From Bacteroidota bacterium (GTDB taxonomy: Bacteria; Bacteroidota; Bacteroidia; Bacteroidales; FEN-979): a stretch of DNA of 64,000 bases. The notes under the pieces were generated by a model. The model was given only the letters and a program-made list of their open reading frames with translations, was not told where the DNA came from and did no database searches. A program made the position numbers and the translations under genes. The stretch lies in NCBI GenBank assembly GCA_026391735.1, contig JAPLDL010000013.1, positions 1 to 64,000 on the forward strand, read 5' to 3'. Below, one piece after another: positions 18,058 through 25,324 of this stretch (positions within the stretch are counted from its first letter, which is position 1; the number at the start of each line of letters is the position of its first letter).

Positions 18058-18636
18058 TCAGGCTTTAGGAAATAATGAAGATTCAACGATTTCACAAATG
18101 ATATGACCGATAAGAATATGGGACTCCTGTATTCTTGGCGTATCAGTTGAAGGGACATTGATAAGGAAATCCACAATATCTTTCATCAGGCCTCCGGTTT
18201 CACCTGTCAAAGCAACTGTAAGCATTCCTATCTCATTGGCTACCTCAAAGGCTCTTATCACATTTTTCGAATTGCCCGAAGTCGACAGCCCGATCAGGAC
18301 ATCACCCTCCTGTCCGCTCCCTTTAACAATGCGCGAATATACTTCATCATATGAGTAATCGTTTGCAACTGCCGTCAGGTAAGATGTATTCACATGCAAA
18401 GCTTCGGATGGCAGTGGCGGACGGTCATAATAAAACCTTCCGGAGAATTCCGCGGCAAGGTGCTGTGCATCGGCCGCACTTCCCCCGTTTCCGCAAAACA
18501 AGACCTTGTTCCCGTTGCAGAATGCTGTTGAACATGCAGATGCAACATCTTCAATAACTTTCAACAGTTCCTGATTATCCAGGATTTTCTGTTTGGTCTC
18601 GATAGACTGCAAAATTGCTTCTTTTATTCGGGTCAT
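18058..18636 (-). CDS. gmhA: Sedoheptulose-7-phosphate isomerase (SIS domain)
   Basis: 192 aa, the GmhA length. The SIS core shows LFCGNGGSAADAQHLAAEFSG, PPLPSEALH, then GLSTSGNSKNVIRA and a catalytic-region ESHILIGHIICEIVE near the C-terminus. GmhA converts sedoheptulose-7-P to D-glycero-D-manno-heptose-7-P, the first step to ADP- or GDP-heptose. It belongs to the minus-strand glycan operon. A gap of about 100 nt separates it from the nitroreductase gene; no promoter box was recognised there. Confidence 0.92.
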   Translation of the reverse strand: MTRIKEAILQSIETKQKILDNQELLKVIEDVASACSTAFCNGNKVLFCGNGGSAADAQHLAAEFSGRFYYDRPPLPSEALHVNTSYLTAVANDYSYDEVYSRIVKGSGQEGDVLIGLSTSGNSKNVIRAFEVANEIGMLTVALTGETGGLMKDIVDFLINVPSTDTPRIQESHILIGHIICEIVESSLFPKA

Positions 18637-18735
18637 ATGTCAGATTGTAAAATGTTCAATGGGTCTGATGGCGTTCGGCGGAGCTGAAATGAGCACGCAA
18701 CTGAAATAAACAATTGGTGCGAATAAATCGCCGGG

Positions 18736-19257
18736 TTAAACGTGGTCAAATTTAATAATTTCTTCCAATGATCTCCTTTTCAGATGTCGGGATGTCGCAT
18801 CCATGGAGTCGGCAGGATAGCCCAGGCTCAGGTAGGCTATGGGTTCGAGGTGATCGGGAAGGTTCATCAGCTCCGCGCATTTTACCGCATTGAAATTGCA
18901 GATCCAGCAGGTTCCAAGCCCCTGCTCCGCCGCAGCCAGGGTAACATGATCGGCAATGATGGCAATATCAATATCGGTATGATCCTTTCCGTCACCGCGC
19001 TTCCATCCTTTACGGTGGTCACCAATGAAGACCAGGATCACCGGAGCCTGTTTCAGCCAATCGCGATTATATGTTTCTTCCAATTTCTTCTTTACTTCCG
19101 GATCACGTACCACGTTTATCATCCAGGGTTGATAATTGGCAGCAGAGGGAGCGACCCTTCCGCATTCAAGGATATAGTTGAGTTTTTCTTCCTCAACGGT
19201 CTTTGGCAGGTAGTTTCTGACAGAATACCTTGACCTTGCTAATTCTAAAAAAGTCAT
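18736..19257 (-). CDS. Nitroreductase family FMN protein
   Basis: The start MTFLELARSRYSVRNY at 19257 gives 173 aa, 10 nt after the kinase stop. The N-terminal RYSVRNY and APSAANYQPW are FMN-phosphate-binding segments, with GLGTCWICNF and LSLGYPAD later; together these are diagnostic of the nitroreductase fold. Such NAD(P)H-dependent enzymes reduce nitro compounds, quinones or flavins; the substrate is unknown. Its place inside a heptose operon is odd, and a role in glycan synthesis is not implied. Confidence 0.88.
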   Translation of the reverse strand: MTFLELARSRYSVRNYLPKTVEEEKLNYILECGRVAPSAANYQPWMINVVRDPEVKKKLEETYNRDWLKQAPVILVFIGDHRKGWKRGDGKDHTDIDIAIIADHVTLAAAEQGLGTCWICNFNAVKCAELMNLPDHLEPIAYLSLGYPADSMDATSRHLKRRSLEEIIKFDHV

Positions 19258-19267
19258 GTTACCTATT

Positions 19268-20290
19268 TTATATCGTCCAGCTCCTGAGTCCTTTCTGCGT
19301 AAAATCATATCGCTTAGTTTGTCCGCCGAATTCCTTCAGTGCCTCTATCACAGTCGAGCGTGTGTTACCGGGGCAATAGAAGAACATGAATCCTCCTCCT
19401 CCTGCACCTGAGACTTTGCCTCCTGTAGCGCCGTTCCTTTTGGCTGTATCATAGATCTCATCGAGCATGGGATTTGTGATCCCGTCTGCCATATTCTTTT
19501 TGAACTTCCATCCAAAGTCAAGAATATCCCCTATCTTATCCAGTTCTCCTTTCAGCAAGGCTTCCTTCATCATCACCGACTGCTCCTTAAGCTTTTTCAT
19601 TGCCTCAAGGGATTTTTCATTGCCTTCCATTACATTTTTTCTCTGTTCTTCGATGATCAGGCTTGAAAGACGGCTGGTCTCAGTATGATAAAGCACCAGG
19701 TTATGGGCCAGTTCATCCAGGTATTTTTCGCGTATCCTTAATGGATTTACAATGACTTTATCGTCTTTAAAAAACTCCATGAAGTTTACTCCGCCAAAGG
19801 TTGCTGCGTACTGATCCTGCTTTCCGCCAGCCATTTGCAGATCGACCCTTTCTATCTCGTAGGCAAGATAGGCCAGGTCATATTCTCCAAGAGGAAGGTT
19901 AAGCCATTCGGCAAAGGCGCCAAGGATCGCAACGACCAGGGTTGAACTTGTTCCAAGCCCTGATCCCGGAGGCGCATCCACGTAAGTAGTAAGTTCAAAA
20001 GAAAGAGGTTTCAGCAAGTAATCGCGGATCAGCCTGTTATAGATACCTTTATGCAGGTCGAGTTGACCGTCTACCGGAAGCTTTTCAATGGAATCGAATT
20101 CGAACCTCTGCTGTTTGTCAAGGGAATTAAGGATGATCTTTCCATCTTTCCTGGGCTGAATAGCTGCTGTTGCGTACATGCTGATAGTGGCATTCAATAT
20201 TGCCCCGCCATACATATCTGAAAATGGTGCGACATCCGTTCCTCCGCCTGCCAAACCCAGGCGAAGTGGGGCTTTGCTACGTATAATCAT
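19268..20290 (-). CDS. GHMP kinase, HddA-like heptose-7-phosphate kinase
   Basis: 340 aa. It begins MIIRSKAPLRLGLAGGGTDV, the signature of the D-glycero-alpha-D-manno-heptose-7-phosphate kinase branch of GHMP kinases. The ATP loop is PPGSGLGTSSTL and the C-terminal motif GGKVSGAGGGGFMFFY. HddA phosphorylates C1, giving the bisphosphate that GmhB dephosphorylates before GTP-dependent activation. With gmhA, the HddC-like and GmhB-like genes, the whole GDP-heptose route is here. It ends 10 nt before the nitroreductase start. Confidence 0.9.
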   Translation of the reverse strand: MIIRSKAPLRLGLAGGGTDVAPFSDMYGGAILNATISMYATAAIQPRKDGKIILNSLDKQQRFEFDSIEKLPVDGQLDLHKGIYNRLIRDYLLKPLSFELTTYVDAPPGSGLGTSSTLVVAILGAFAEWLNLPLGEYDLAYLAYEIERVDLQMAGGKQDQYAATFGGVNFMEFFKDDKVIVNPLRIREKYLDELAHNLVLYHTETSRLSSLIIEEQRKNVMEGNEKSLEAMKKLKEQSVMMKEALLKGELDKIGDILDFGWKFKKNMADGITNPMLDEIYDTAKRNGATGGKVSGAGGGGFMFFYCPGNTRSTVIEALKEFGGQTKRYDFTQKGLRSWTI

Positions 20291-20352
20291 GGTTATGATC
20301 GGTAAATTACATTGCGAATATACAGTTTTCTTGGTGACTGGCGGACGGATAA

Positions 20353-20380
20353 AGTGACCAGTGACTATTCACTATTCACT
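20353..20380. repeat. Mirror heptad array at the GT4 stop codon
   Basis: Units AGTGACC, AGTGACT, ATTCACT, ATTCACT in register; the first two are near reverse complements of the last two. The glycosyltransferase stop codon (20372-20374) and its last codons lie inside it. Confidence 0.7.
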
Positions 20381-21514
20381 GATCATGGCTGCATTTATCG
20401 CTTCCACCATTTTTCCCCAGGAATATTTTTGTTTTTCAATCTTTGCATTAGCCGTGAACTCAACTTCCTTGCCGGAGGCATAAAACTCCACTATGGCAGA
20501 TGCAATTGACTGAAAATCAGGCTTTACTACGTATCCGACCTTATTATGGGGAACGAATTCAGCCAATCCTCCCACATCGGTGATGATCATAGGTTTGTCA
20601 AAGTGGTAGGCTATCTGTGTAACTCCGCTTTGGGTAGCGCTTTTGTAAGGCTGGACGATAACATCCGCAGAACAGAAATAATCAACAACCTTGCTGTCGG
20701 GAATAAAATCATTGCTCATGATCACCGAATCCTCGAGTTTGCGATCCTTAATGATCTGATTATAAGGGGAAGGATCACAATAAAACTCTCCGGCGACTAA
20801 AAGTTTAATCCCTGAATTTTTCAGGGTTTCGGTGCCGAATGCTTCAAGCAGTAAATCCAGGCCTTTGTAATCCCTGATAAAGCCAAAGAACAATGCATAC
20901 CTGCAGGAAGGGTCGAGTCCAAGTCTTTGTTTTGCTTCCAGTTTGCTGATGGCATCACCGAAATTGTCGTACAGGGGGTGCGGACAGTAGACCCTTGGTT
21001 TCGTTGTATCGAAGGTTGTGAGATCATCCATCACCGAGCGGGACATCGCCACAAAGCCATCCGCCGAATGGACAAAATAGGAAGACAATAACCTGTCTCC
21101 AGGCCGTTTTTCATGCGGGATGATATTGTCGATGACCGAGACCACTTTGGTATGTCCGTTTTTCCTGATTAGCCTGCAAACGGTTCCAAAGCAGGGAGCC
21201 ATGAAAGGCATCCAGTATTTCACGATGACCAGGTCGGGCCGGAGCTTTCTGATTTCATTTCCAACTCTCAGCCAGTTAACAGGGTTGATTGAATTCAGTT
21301 TCACCCTGATTGGCACACCGGAAGGAGGAGGCTCAGTACTGTATTGTGTTTTACCGGGGAAGAGCAGCGAAGGGTATTGCAGGCTGAATGTTACAATCGA
21401 TGCCTGGGAGCCGAGGCGGATATATTCCCTGATCAGGCGTTCATTAAAGGTTGCCAGACCGCCCCTGAGCGGGTAAGCCGAGCCAATGAGAATAACGTTC
21501 TGCGGCTGTGGCAT
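20372..21514 (-). CDS. Glycosyltransferase family 4
   Basis: The start MPQPQNVILIGSAYPLRGG at 21514 gives 380 aa. It has the GT-B fold: an N-terminal GGLATFNERL acceptor-side segment, a C-terminal donor domain with ALFFGFIRDYKGLDLLLEA, VSNDFIPDS-like and VIVQPYKSATQSGVTQIAY, then the usual GLAEFVPHNKVGYVVKP. It transfers a nucleotide-activated sugar to a growing surface glycan in the cytoplasm; sugar and linkage are unknown. It begins 7 nt after the upstream histidine kinase stop. The stop codon lies in a heptad array. Confidence 0.9.
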   Translation of the reverse strand: MPQPQNVILIGSAYPLRGGLATFNERLIREYIRLGSQASIVTFSLQYPSLLFPGKTQYSTEPPPSGVPIRVKLNSINPVNWLRVGNEIRKLRPDLVIVKYWMPFMAPCFGTVCRLIRKNGHTKVVSVIDNIIPHEKRPGDRLLSSYFVHSADGFVAMSRSVMDDLTTFDTTKPRVYCPHPLYDNFGDAISKLEAKQRLGLDPSCRYALFFGFIRDYKGLDLLLEAFGTETLKNSGIKLLVAGEFYCDPSPYNQIIKDRKLEDSVIMSNDFIPDSKVVDYFCSADVIVQPYKSATQSGVTQIAYHFDKPMIITDVGGLAEFVPHNKVGYVVKPDFQSIASAIVEFYASGKEVEFTANAKIEKQKYSWGKMVEAINAAMISE

Positions 21515-21521
21515 TGGAGGA

Positions 21522-22712
21522 TTAACTAGGTTTGGGAATGGTAAAAGTAAATATGGAGCCAAAGCCTTTCTGGCTTTCGACCCTGATTGCACCTTTATTC
21601 AACTCCACGAATTCCTTGCACAGATGCAGACCCAGCCCGGTTCCCCTTTCACCTGCAGTACCTTTTGAAGACTGTGTCTTATCAAGTTTGAACAAACCGT
21701 CAAGAACACCGGGGGGCATGCCAAGTCCGTTATCCTGTATGATCACTTCAACCAGATTGTCTTTGATAAGAAGGATAACATGGATCTCACCTCCCGGCTG
21801 TGTGAATTTTATCGCATTGGAGATCAGGTTCCTCAACACTACCCTGATCATGTTTTTATCGGCAAACACGTTTACTGAGCTGATATTGCGTTCAACCAGC
21901 CTGATCTGTTTATCCAGCGCATAAGGCTGATAAAAACCGAGCACATCCCTGATCGTTTCAGCCAGGTCAAAACCGGTAGGTTCCGGAACCATCCTGCCCG
22001 ACTGAACCCTGGACCATTGCAGCAAATTATCCAGTAATTTGAGGTAATTCCTTGAAAGATCATGAAGGCTTTCAAGGATCTCTTTCTGCTGCAATGGCTC
22101 CAGGAGGTCCATATCGGTGCGGAGTACTTCCGAAAGAGAGATCAGTGTGGAAATCGGACTGCGCAGGTCATGGGCGATAATAGAGAAAAATTTATCCTTG
22201 GTCGCATTTAGGTCAATCAGTTCCTGCTTTTGCTTTTCAAGAGTATCTTTCTGAAACAGGATTTCGTTGTTCTGGGCGGCCAGCTGCTCTTCAATGACGT
22301 TCATATCCCTGAGGCGTCTGACGAGGGCTTTCAGTATTCCTCTGAAGACCGTATTTTCGTTTTCGGTGATCCTGTGGAATTCATCCTGGTCAAAACGGAG
22401 CAGGAAGGTGTGTGAGAGTGCGGTTACTGTAGCCGATCTCTCTTCCTTGTCCAGGAGGTAATATTTTCCAAAAACATCGCCTGATTTCAGTACTGTAAAA
22501 ATATAATCATGGTCATGAACCTTAACCCTTCCATCAAGAATGATATACATTGAATCTCCAAGTTCCCCTTTGAGAACGATATTCTCCCCTTCGGAAACCT
22601 CCATTTCGGTAAGGCTTTCAGCAATACGTTCAAGTAAGCTGTCGGGAGATTCCTCGAATATCAGGACCTTTCTAAGGAACCTGACCCTTCGTTCAATATC
22701 TTTTGCATCCAT
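21522..22712 (-). CDS. Cyclic-nucleotide-binding-domain sensor histidine kinase
   Basis: 396 aa with no membrane segment. An N-terminal cNMP-binding (Crp-like) domain (about 1-130: GENIVLKGELGDSMYIILDG, then GDVFGKYYLL) is followed by a coiled linker (about 140-175), HisKA with FFSIIAHDLRSPIS and HATPase_c with QDNGLGMPPGV and GERGTGLGLHL. It is a cytoplasmic kinase that may respond to a nucleotide or another ligand in the jelly-roll domain. No response regulator is adjacent. It is embedded between glycosyltransferase genes, which suggests, but does not show, control of surface glycan synthesis. Confidence 0.92.
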   Translation of the reverse strand: MDAKDIERRVRFLRKVLIFEESPDSLLERIAESLTEMEVSEGENIVLKGELGDSMYIILDGRVKVHDHDYIFTVLKSGDVFGKYYLLDKEERSATVTALSHTFLLRFDQDEFHRITENENTVFRGILKALVRRLRDMNVIEEQLAAQNNEILFQKDTLEKQKQELIDLNATKDKFFSIIAHDLRSPISTLISLSEVLRTDMDLLEPLQQKEILESLHDLSRNYLKLLDNLLQWSRVQSGRMVPEPTGFDLAETIRDVLGFYQPYALDKQIRLVERNISSVNVFADKNMIRVVLRNLISNAIKFTQPGGEIHVILLIKDNLVEVIIQDNGLGMPPGVLDGLFKLDKTQSSKGTAGERGTGLGLHLCKEFVELNKGAIRVESQKGFGSIFTFTIPKPS

Positions 22713-22749
22713 GGGTTTGTTTTGGGGTAATTAAAAGAATATACTCAGT

Positions 22750-23691
22750 TCAATTCCCGGTTTTCTTTTCCACCAGGTACTGGTTCCTGTCGGAGGAGTT
22801 CCTGCTAACAAGTTCGCCCAGGAATCCTGCAACGAAAAGCTGGGTGCCCATGATCATAGCTAATATCCCGAAAAAAAACAGTGGGCGTTCGGTCATTTTA
22901 AAAGCCTGATGAAAAAACTTTTCATAAGCAAGGTAAATGGCGATGAAGAAACCGGCAGTGAACAAAAGACTTCCCCACAAGCCAAAGAAATGCATGGGTC
23001 GCTTCACGAAACGCGACATGAATGAAATAGTCAGGAGATCAAGGTATCCTTTGTAGAAACGGTCCAGTCCAAATTTCGTTTTTCCATATTTTCGTTTCTG
23101 ATGGTGGACGATTTTTTCCCCTATTTTCCTGAATCCGGCCCATTTGGCGAGGAAAGGGATATATCGGTGCATATCACCGTAAACTTCAATGCTTTTAACG
23201 ACGGGATTCCGGTAAGCTTTAAGTCCACAATTGAAGTCATGAAGTTTGATCCCCGACATACGCCTGGCCGACCAGTTATAAAACCGTGTTGGAATAGTCT
23301 TGGAAATAGGGTCGTGGCGTTTTTTCTTCCATCCCGAAACAAGGTCAAAGCCATCATTGGTTATCATCGTGTATAGCTCCGGTATCTCATCCGGGCTATC
23401 CTGGAGGTCGGCATCCATGGTAATGACAACATCTCCTGAAGCTTCCTGGAATGCCACATTCAATGCAGCAGCTTTTCCATAGTTCCGTCTGAATTTAATG
23501 CCTTTGAAATGCGGATTTTGTGCCGACAGATCTTCAATGACCTGCCATGACTTATCGGAACTGCCGTCATCCACAAAAATCACTTCCCAGTTAAAGTTAT
23601 TCTCAGTCATCACTTGTTGTATCCAGGAAGCCAGTTCAGGCAGGGACTCTTCTTCGTTCAGAAGGGGAATTACAACGGAAATATCCATCAT
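22750..23691 (-). CDS. Glycosyltransferase family 2, polyprenyl-phosphate sugar transferase type
   Basis: 313 aa. The catalytic GT-A domain has SVVIPLLNEEESLPEL, a VDDGSSDKSW loop and the metal motif DADLQDSP. Two hydrophobic helices near residues 235-295 match the DPM/GtrB/ArnC-like group, which places sugars on undecaprenyl phosphate at the inner membrane. The sugar cannot be told. It is followed by the histidine kinase after 37 nt, and preceded by the DUF4199 gene. Confidence 0.93.
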   Translation of the reverse strand: MMDISVVIPLLNEEESLPELASWIQQVMTENNFNWEVIFVDDGSSDKSWQVIEDLSAQNPHFKGIKFRRNYGKAAALNVAFQEASGDVVITMDADLQDSPDEIPELYTMITNDGFDLVSGWKKKRHDPISKTIPTRFYNWSARRMSGIKLHDFNCGLKAYRNPVVKSIEVYGDMHRYIPFLAKWAGFRKIGEKIVHHQKRKYGKTKFGLDRFYKGYLDLLTISFMSRFVKRPMHFFGLWGSLLFTAGFFIAIYLAYEKFFHQAFKMTERPLFFFGILAMIMGTQLFVAGFLGELVSRNSSDRNQYLVEKKTGN

Positions 23692-23726
23692 CAGCGAGTA
23701 AAATTATTAATCTGAATGCAATGTTT

Positions 23727-24275
23727 CTACAAAACGTCAAGCGCTTTGTCTTTTTTTCTGACAAATAAGGCAAGCAGGGCTGAAATCCCTACAATAAAGA
23801 TCGAGGTCCATCTGAGGCCTTTTATAAGGTTCCATGGATTTTTTGACTGATCCAGGGCTTTTTCCCAGGCCTCGTCAATCTGGCTTTGCGGAACATTGAA
23901 ACGTTGCATCATTGCAGTGAAATCACCGTAGTGATTCGATAAATAATTCGGATCAATAACAAAAGTCTGTAAAAGGCTGTATGCCGTTGAGATGATCAAA
24001 GCGATAAAAAAGATAATCATAAGACCAACAAATGCCTCCAGGTAGGTCATTCTATTTTCAGGCAATAACCTGGTCCTTAAATAATTCGTGGCATATAACC
24101 CCAGTGTAATCGGAATTGCCAACAATATCAGCCCATAATAAATTACCCAGAAAAAAACGTTAAATACGTTGACATTCAGGACATAGATGAGAAGAGAGGT
24201 AACAAACATGAAACCTCCTAAAATTGAGCCGAATACAGCTGAATTTTTCAGAACAATAGTGTAATTGGATTTCAT
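23727..24275 (-). CDS. DUF4199 membrane protein
   Basis: 182 aa with four hydrophobic helices (about 12-32, 38-58, 80-105, 155-172), matching the Bacteroidota DUF4199 family: a conserved YLRTRLL then a soluble insert with FNVPQSQIDEAWE. Its function is unknown. It has its own promoter box and probably leads the minus-strand operon into the GT2 gene, 35 nt away. Confidence 0.85.
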   Translation of the reverse strand: MKSNYTIVLKNSAVFGSILGGFMFVTSLLIYVLNVNVFNVFFWVIYYGLILLAIPITLGLYATNYLRTRLLPENRMTYLEAFVGLMIIFFIALIISTAYSLLQTFVIDPNYLSNHYGDFTAMMQRFNVPQSQIDEAWEKALDQSKNPWNLIKGLRWTSIFIVGISALLALFVRKKDKALDVL

Positions 24276-24301
24276 CTTAACGGGTTTTTAGATTGCTACA
24301 A

Positions 24302-24309
24302 CAAAGGTA
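24302..24309 (-). promoter_or_regulatory. Promoter -7 box TACCTTTG for the DUF4199 gene
   Basis: Minus-strand TACCTTTG, with a start site expected near 24295, 20 nt before the ATG. No convincing upstream TTG box is seen. Confidence 0.6.
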
Positions 24310-24363
24310 AGAAACTTAGGGGATTTATTTTTTAACACATCATCATAAATCAATTTTTAGCTG

Positions 24364-24372
24364 TAAATTTGC
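24364..24372 (+). promoter_or_regulatory. SRP RNA promoter -7 box TAAATTTGC
   Basis: TAAATTTGC lies directly before the SRP RNA; the expected start falls at about 24376-24379, where the RNA helix begins. Confidence 0.75.
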
Positions 24373-24375
24373 ATC

Positions 24376-24472
24376 GGGTAAGTCTTATACGACCAGCTCC
24401 CTTCAAACTCCCCCAGGTCCGGAAGGAAGCAAGGGTAAGTTGGTTGAGCGGTGCGATATAAGGGGCTTACCC
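24376..24472 (+). ncRNA. ffs: Signal recognition particle 4.5S RNA (small bacterial type)
   Basis: About 97 nt. The conserved domain IV loop CAGGTCCGGAAGGAAGCA (24415-24432) is present, and the ends pair (GGGTAAG at 24376-24382 with CTTACCC at 24466-24472). The terminal helix is followed by six T (24473-24478), forming an intrinsic terminator. The RNA binds Ffh and targets ribosomes making membrane proteins. The next gene's ATG begins directly after the T tract. Confidence 0.95.
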
Positions 24473-24478
24473 TTTTTT

Positions 24479-25090
24479 ATGTTACTGAAAGTACACCCCG
24501 ATAACCCTGGTGAAAGGCACCTTAAGATCATCACCGACTGTTTGAAAAGCGGAGGGGTGATCATTTATCCGACCGATACTGTTTACGGGCTTGGCTGCGA
24601 CATTACTAAAATCAAGGCTGTTGACAGGGTCGCGCAGATCAAGGGAATAAAGAGGGAGAAGGCCAACTTCTCATTTATCTGTCACAGTCTGAGCCAGCTT
24701 TCCGATTATACAACGCCGATAAATAATGACATCTTCAGGTTGATGCGCCGAACACTGCCTGGCCCATATACATACATTTTGAAAGCTAACAACAATGTTC
24801 CTCACTTCTTTCAAAGCAAAAAGAAAAGTGTGGGGATCAGGATCCCGAATCATAAAGTTCCCTTACAGATCGTTGAAAAGCTTGGTAATCCCATCATGAC
24901 AACATCAATTCATTCCGATGATAAAATTATCGAATACCCGGTCGATCCTGAAGAGATCTATGAAAAGTTCAAAAAGCTGGTCGACATCGTTATCGACTCA
25001 GGACACTCCGGAGATGTTCCTTCTACCGTGATTGACTGCAGGGGGAACGAACCAATCGTTTTGAGAATGGGCAAAGGCGAAATTTCCTGA
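24479..25090 (+). CDS. L-threonylcarbamoyladenylate synthase (Sua5/YciO/YrdC family)
   Basis: The ATG at 24479 gives 203 aa; upstream frame sequence overlaps the SRP RNA and is rejected. YrdC-fold motifs are GGVIIYPTDTVYGLGCDI, a KRE segment (IKGIKREKANFSFICHSL), LPGPYTYIL, GIRIPNHKVP and PSTVIDC. Family members make threonylcarbamoyl-AMP for t6A37 tRNA modification. The KREKANFSF segment resembles the YciO-like branch, so the exact role is less sure than the fold. The start falls at the end of the SRP terminator, so expression needs read-through or an internal promoter. Confidence 0.88.
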   Translation: MLLKVHPDNPGERHLKIITDCLKSGGVIIYPTDTVYGLGCDITKIKAVDRVAQIKGIKREKANFSFICHSLSQLSDYTTPINNDIFRLMRRTLPGPYTYILKANNNVPHFFQSKKKSVGIRIPNHKVPLQIVEKLGNPIMTTSIHSDDKIIEYPVDPEEIYEKFKKLVDIVIDSGHSGDVPSTVIDCRGNEPIVLRMGKGEIS

Positions 25091-25110
25091 GGTTTTTTAT
25101 CAACTACATC

Positions 25111-25140
25111 TTGTTTGTTCCATTAAATTATCTAAATTTG
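25111..25140 (+). promoter_or_regulatory. tRNA-Lys promoter (TTG-N19-TAAATTTG)
   Basis: TTG at 25111-25113, 19 nt, then TAAATTTG at 25133-25140 followed by C. It matches both boxes of the Bacteroidota primary promoter and ends 20 nt before the tRNA. Confidence 0.85.
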
Positions 25141-25160
25141 CACCCTCAAATTAAAAAAGA

Positions 25161-25233
25161 GATTCGCTAGCTCAGTCGGTAGAGCATCGCCCTTTTAAGG
25201 CGGGGGTCCTGGGTTCGAATCCCAGGCGGATCA
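25161..25233 (+). tRNA. tRNA-Lys (anticodon TTT)
   Basis: 73 nt forming a complete cloverleaf: acceptor GATTCGC/GCGGATC with one G-T pair, D stem GCTC/GAGC, anticodon stem TCGCC/GGCGG, loop CTTTTAA with anticodon TTT at 25194-25196, and T stem CTGGG/CCCAG with TTCGAAT loop. The discriminator is A. CCA is not encoded. Confidence 0.97.
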
Positions 25234-25237
25234 CAAG

Positions 25238-25262
25238 GGCAGTCACATGACTGCCTTTTTTT
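25238..25262 (+). terminator. Intrinsic terminator after tRNA-Lys
   Basis: Perfect 8-bp stem GGCAGTCA/TGACTGCC around a 2-nt loop (25238-25255), then a run of seven T. Confidence 0.9.
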
Positions 25263-25324
25263 ATTACTGCGGATGAGGGAACAGGTCCGGTAAAAATTCT
25301 CCCGCTGGTTTATCTCGATGCAGT

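Noticed and set aside
24440-24478. Upstream extension of the Sua5-type protein by 13 codons.
   Set aside because: It overlaps the 3' half of the SRP RNA and its terminator and has no conserved N-terminal sequence.
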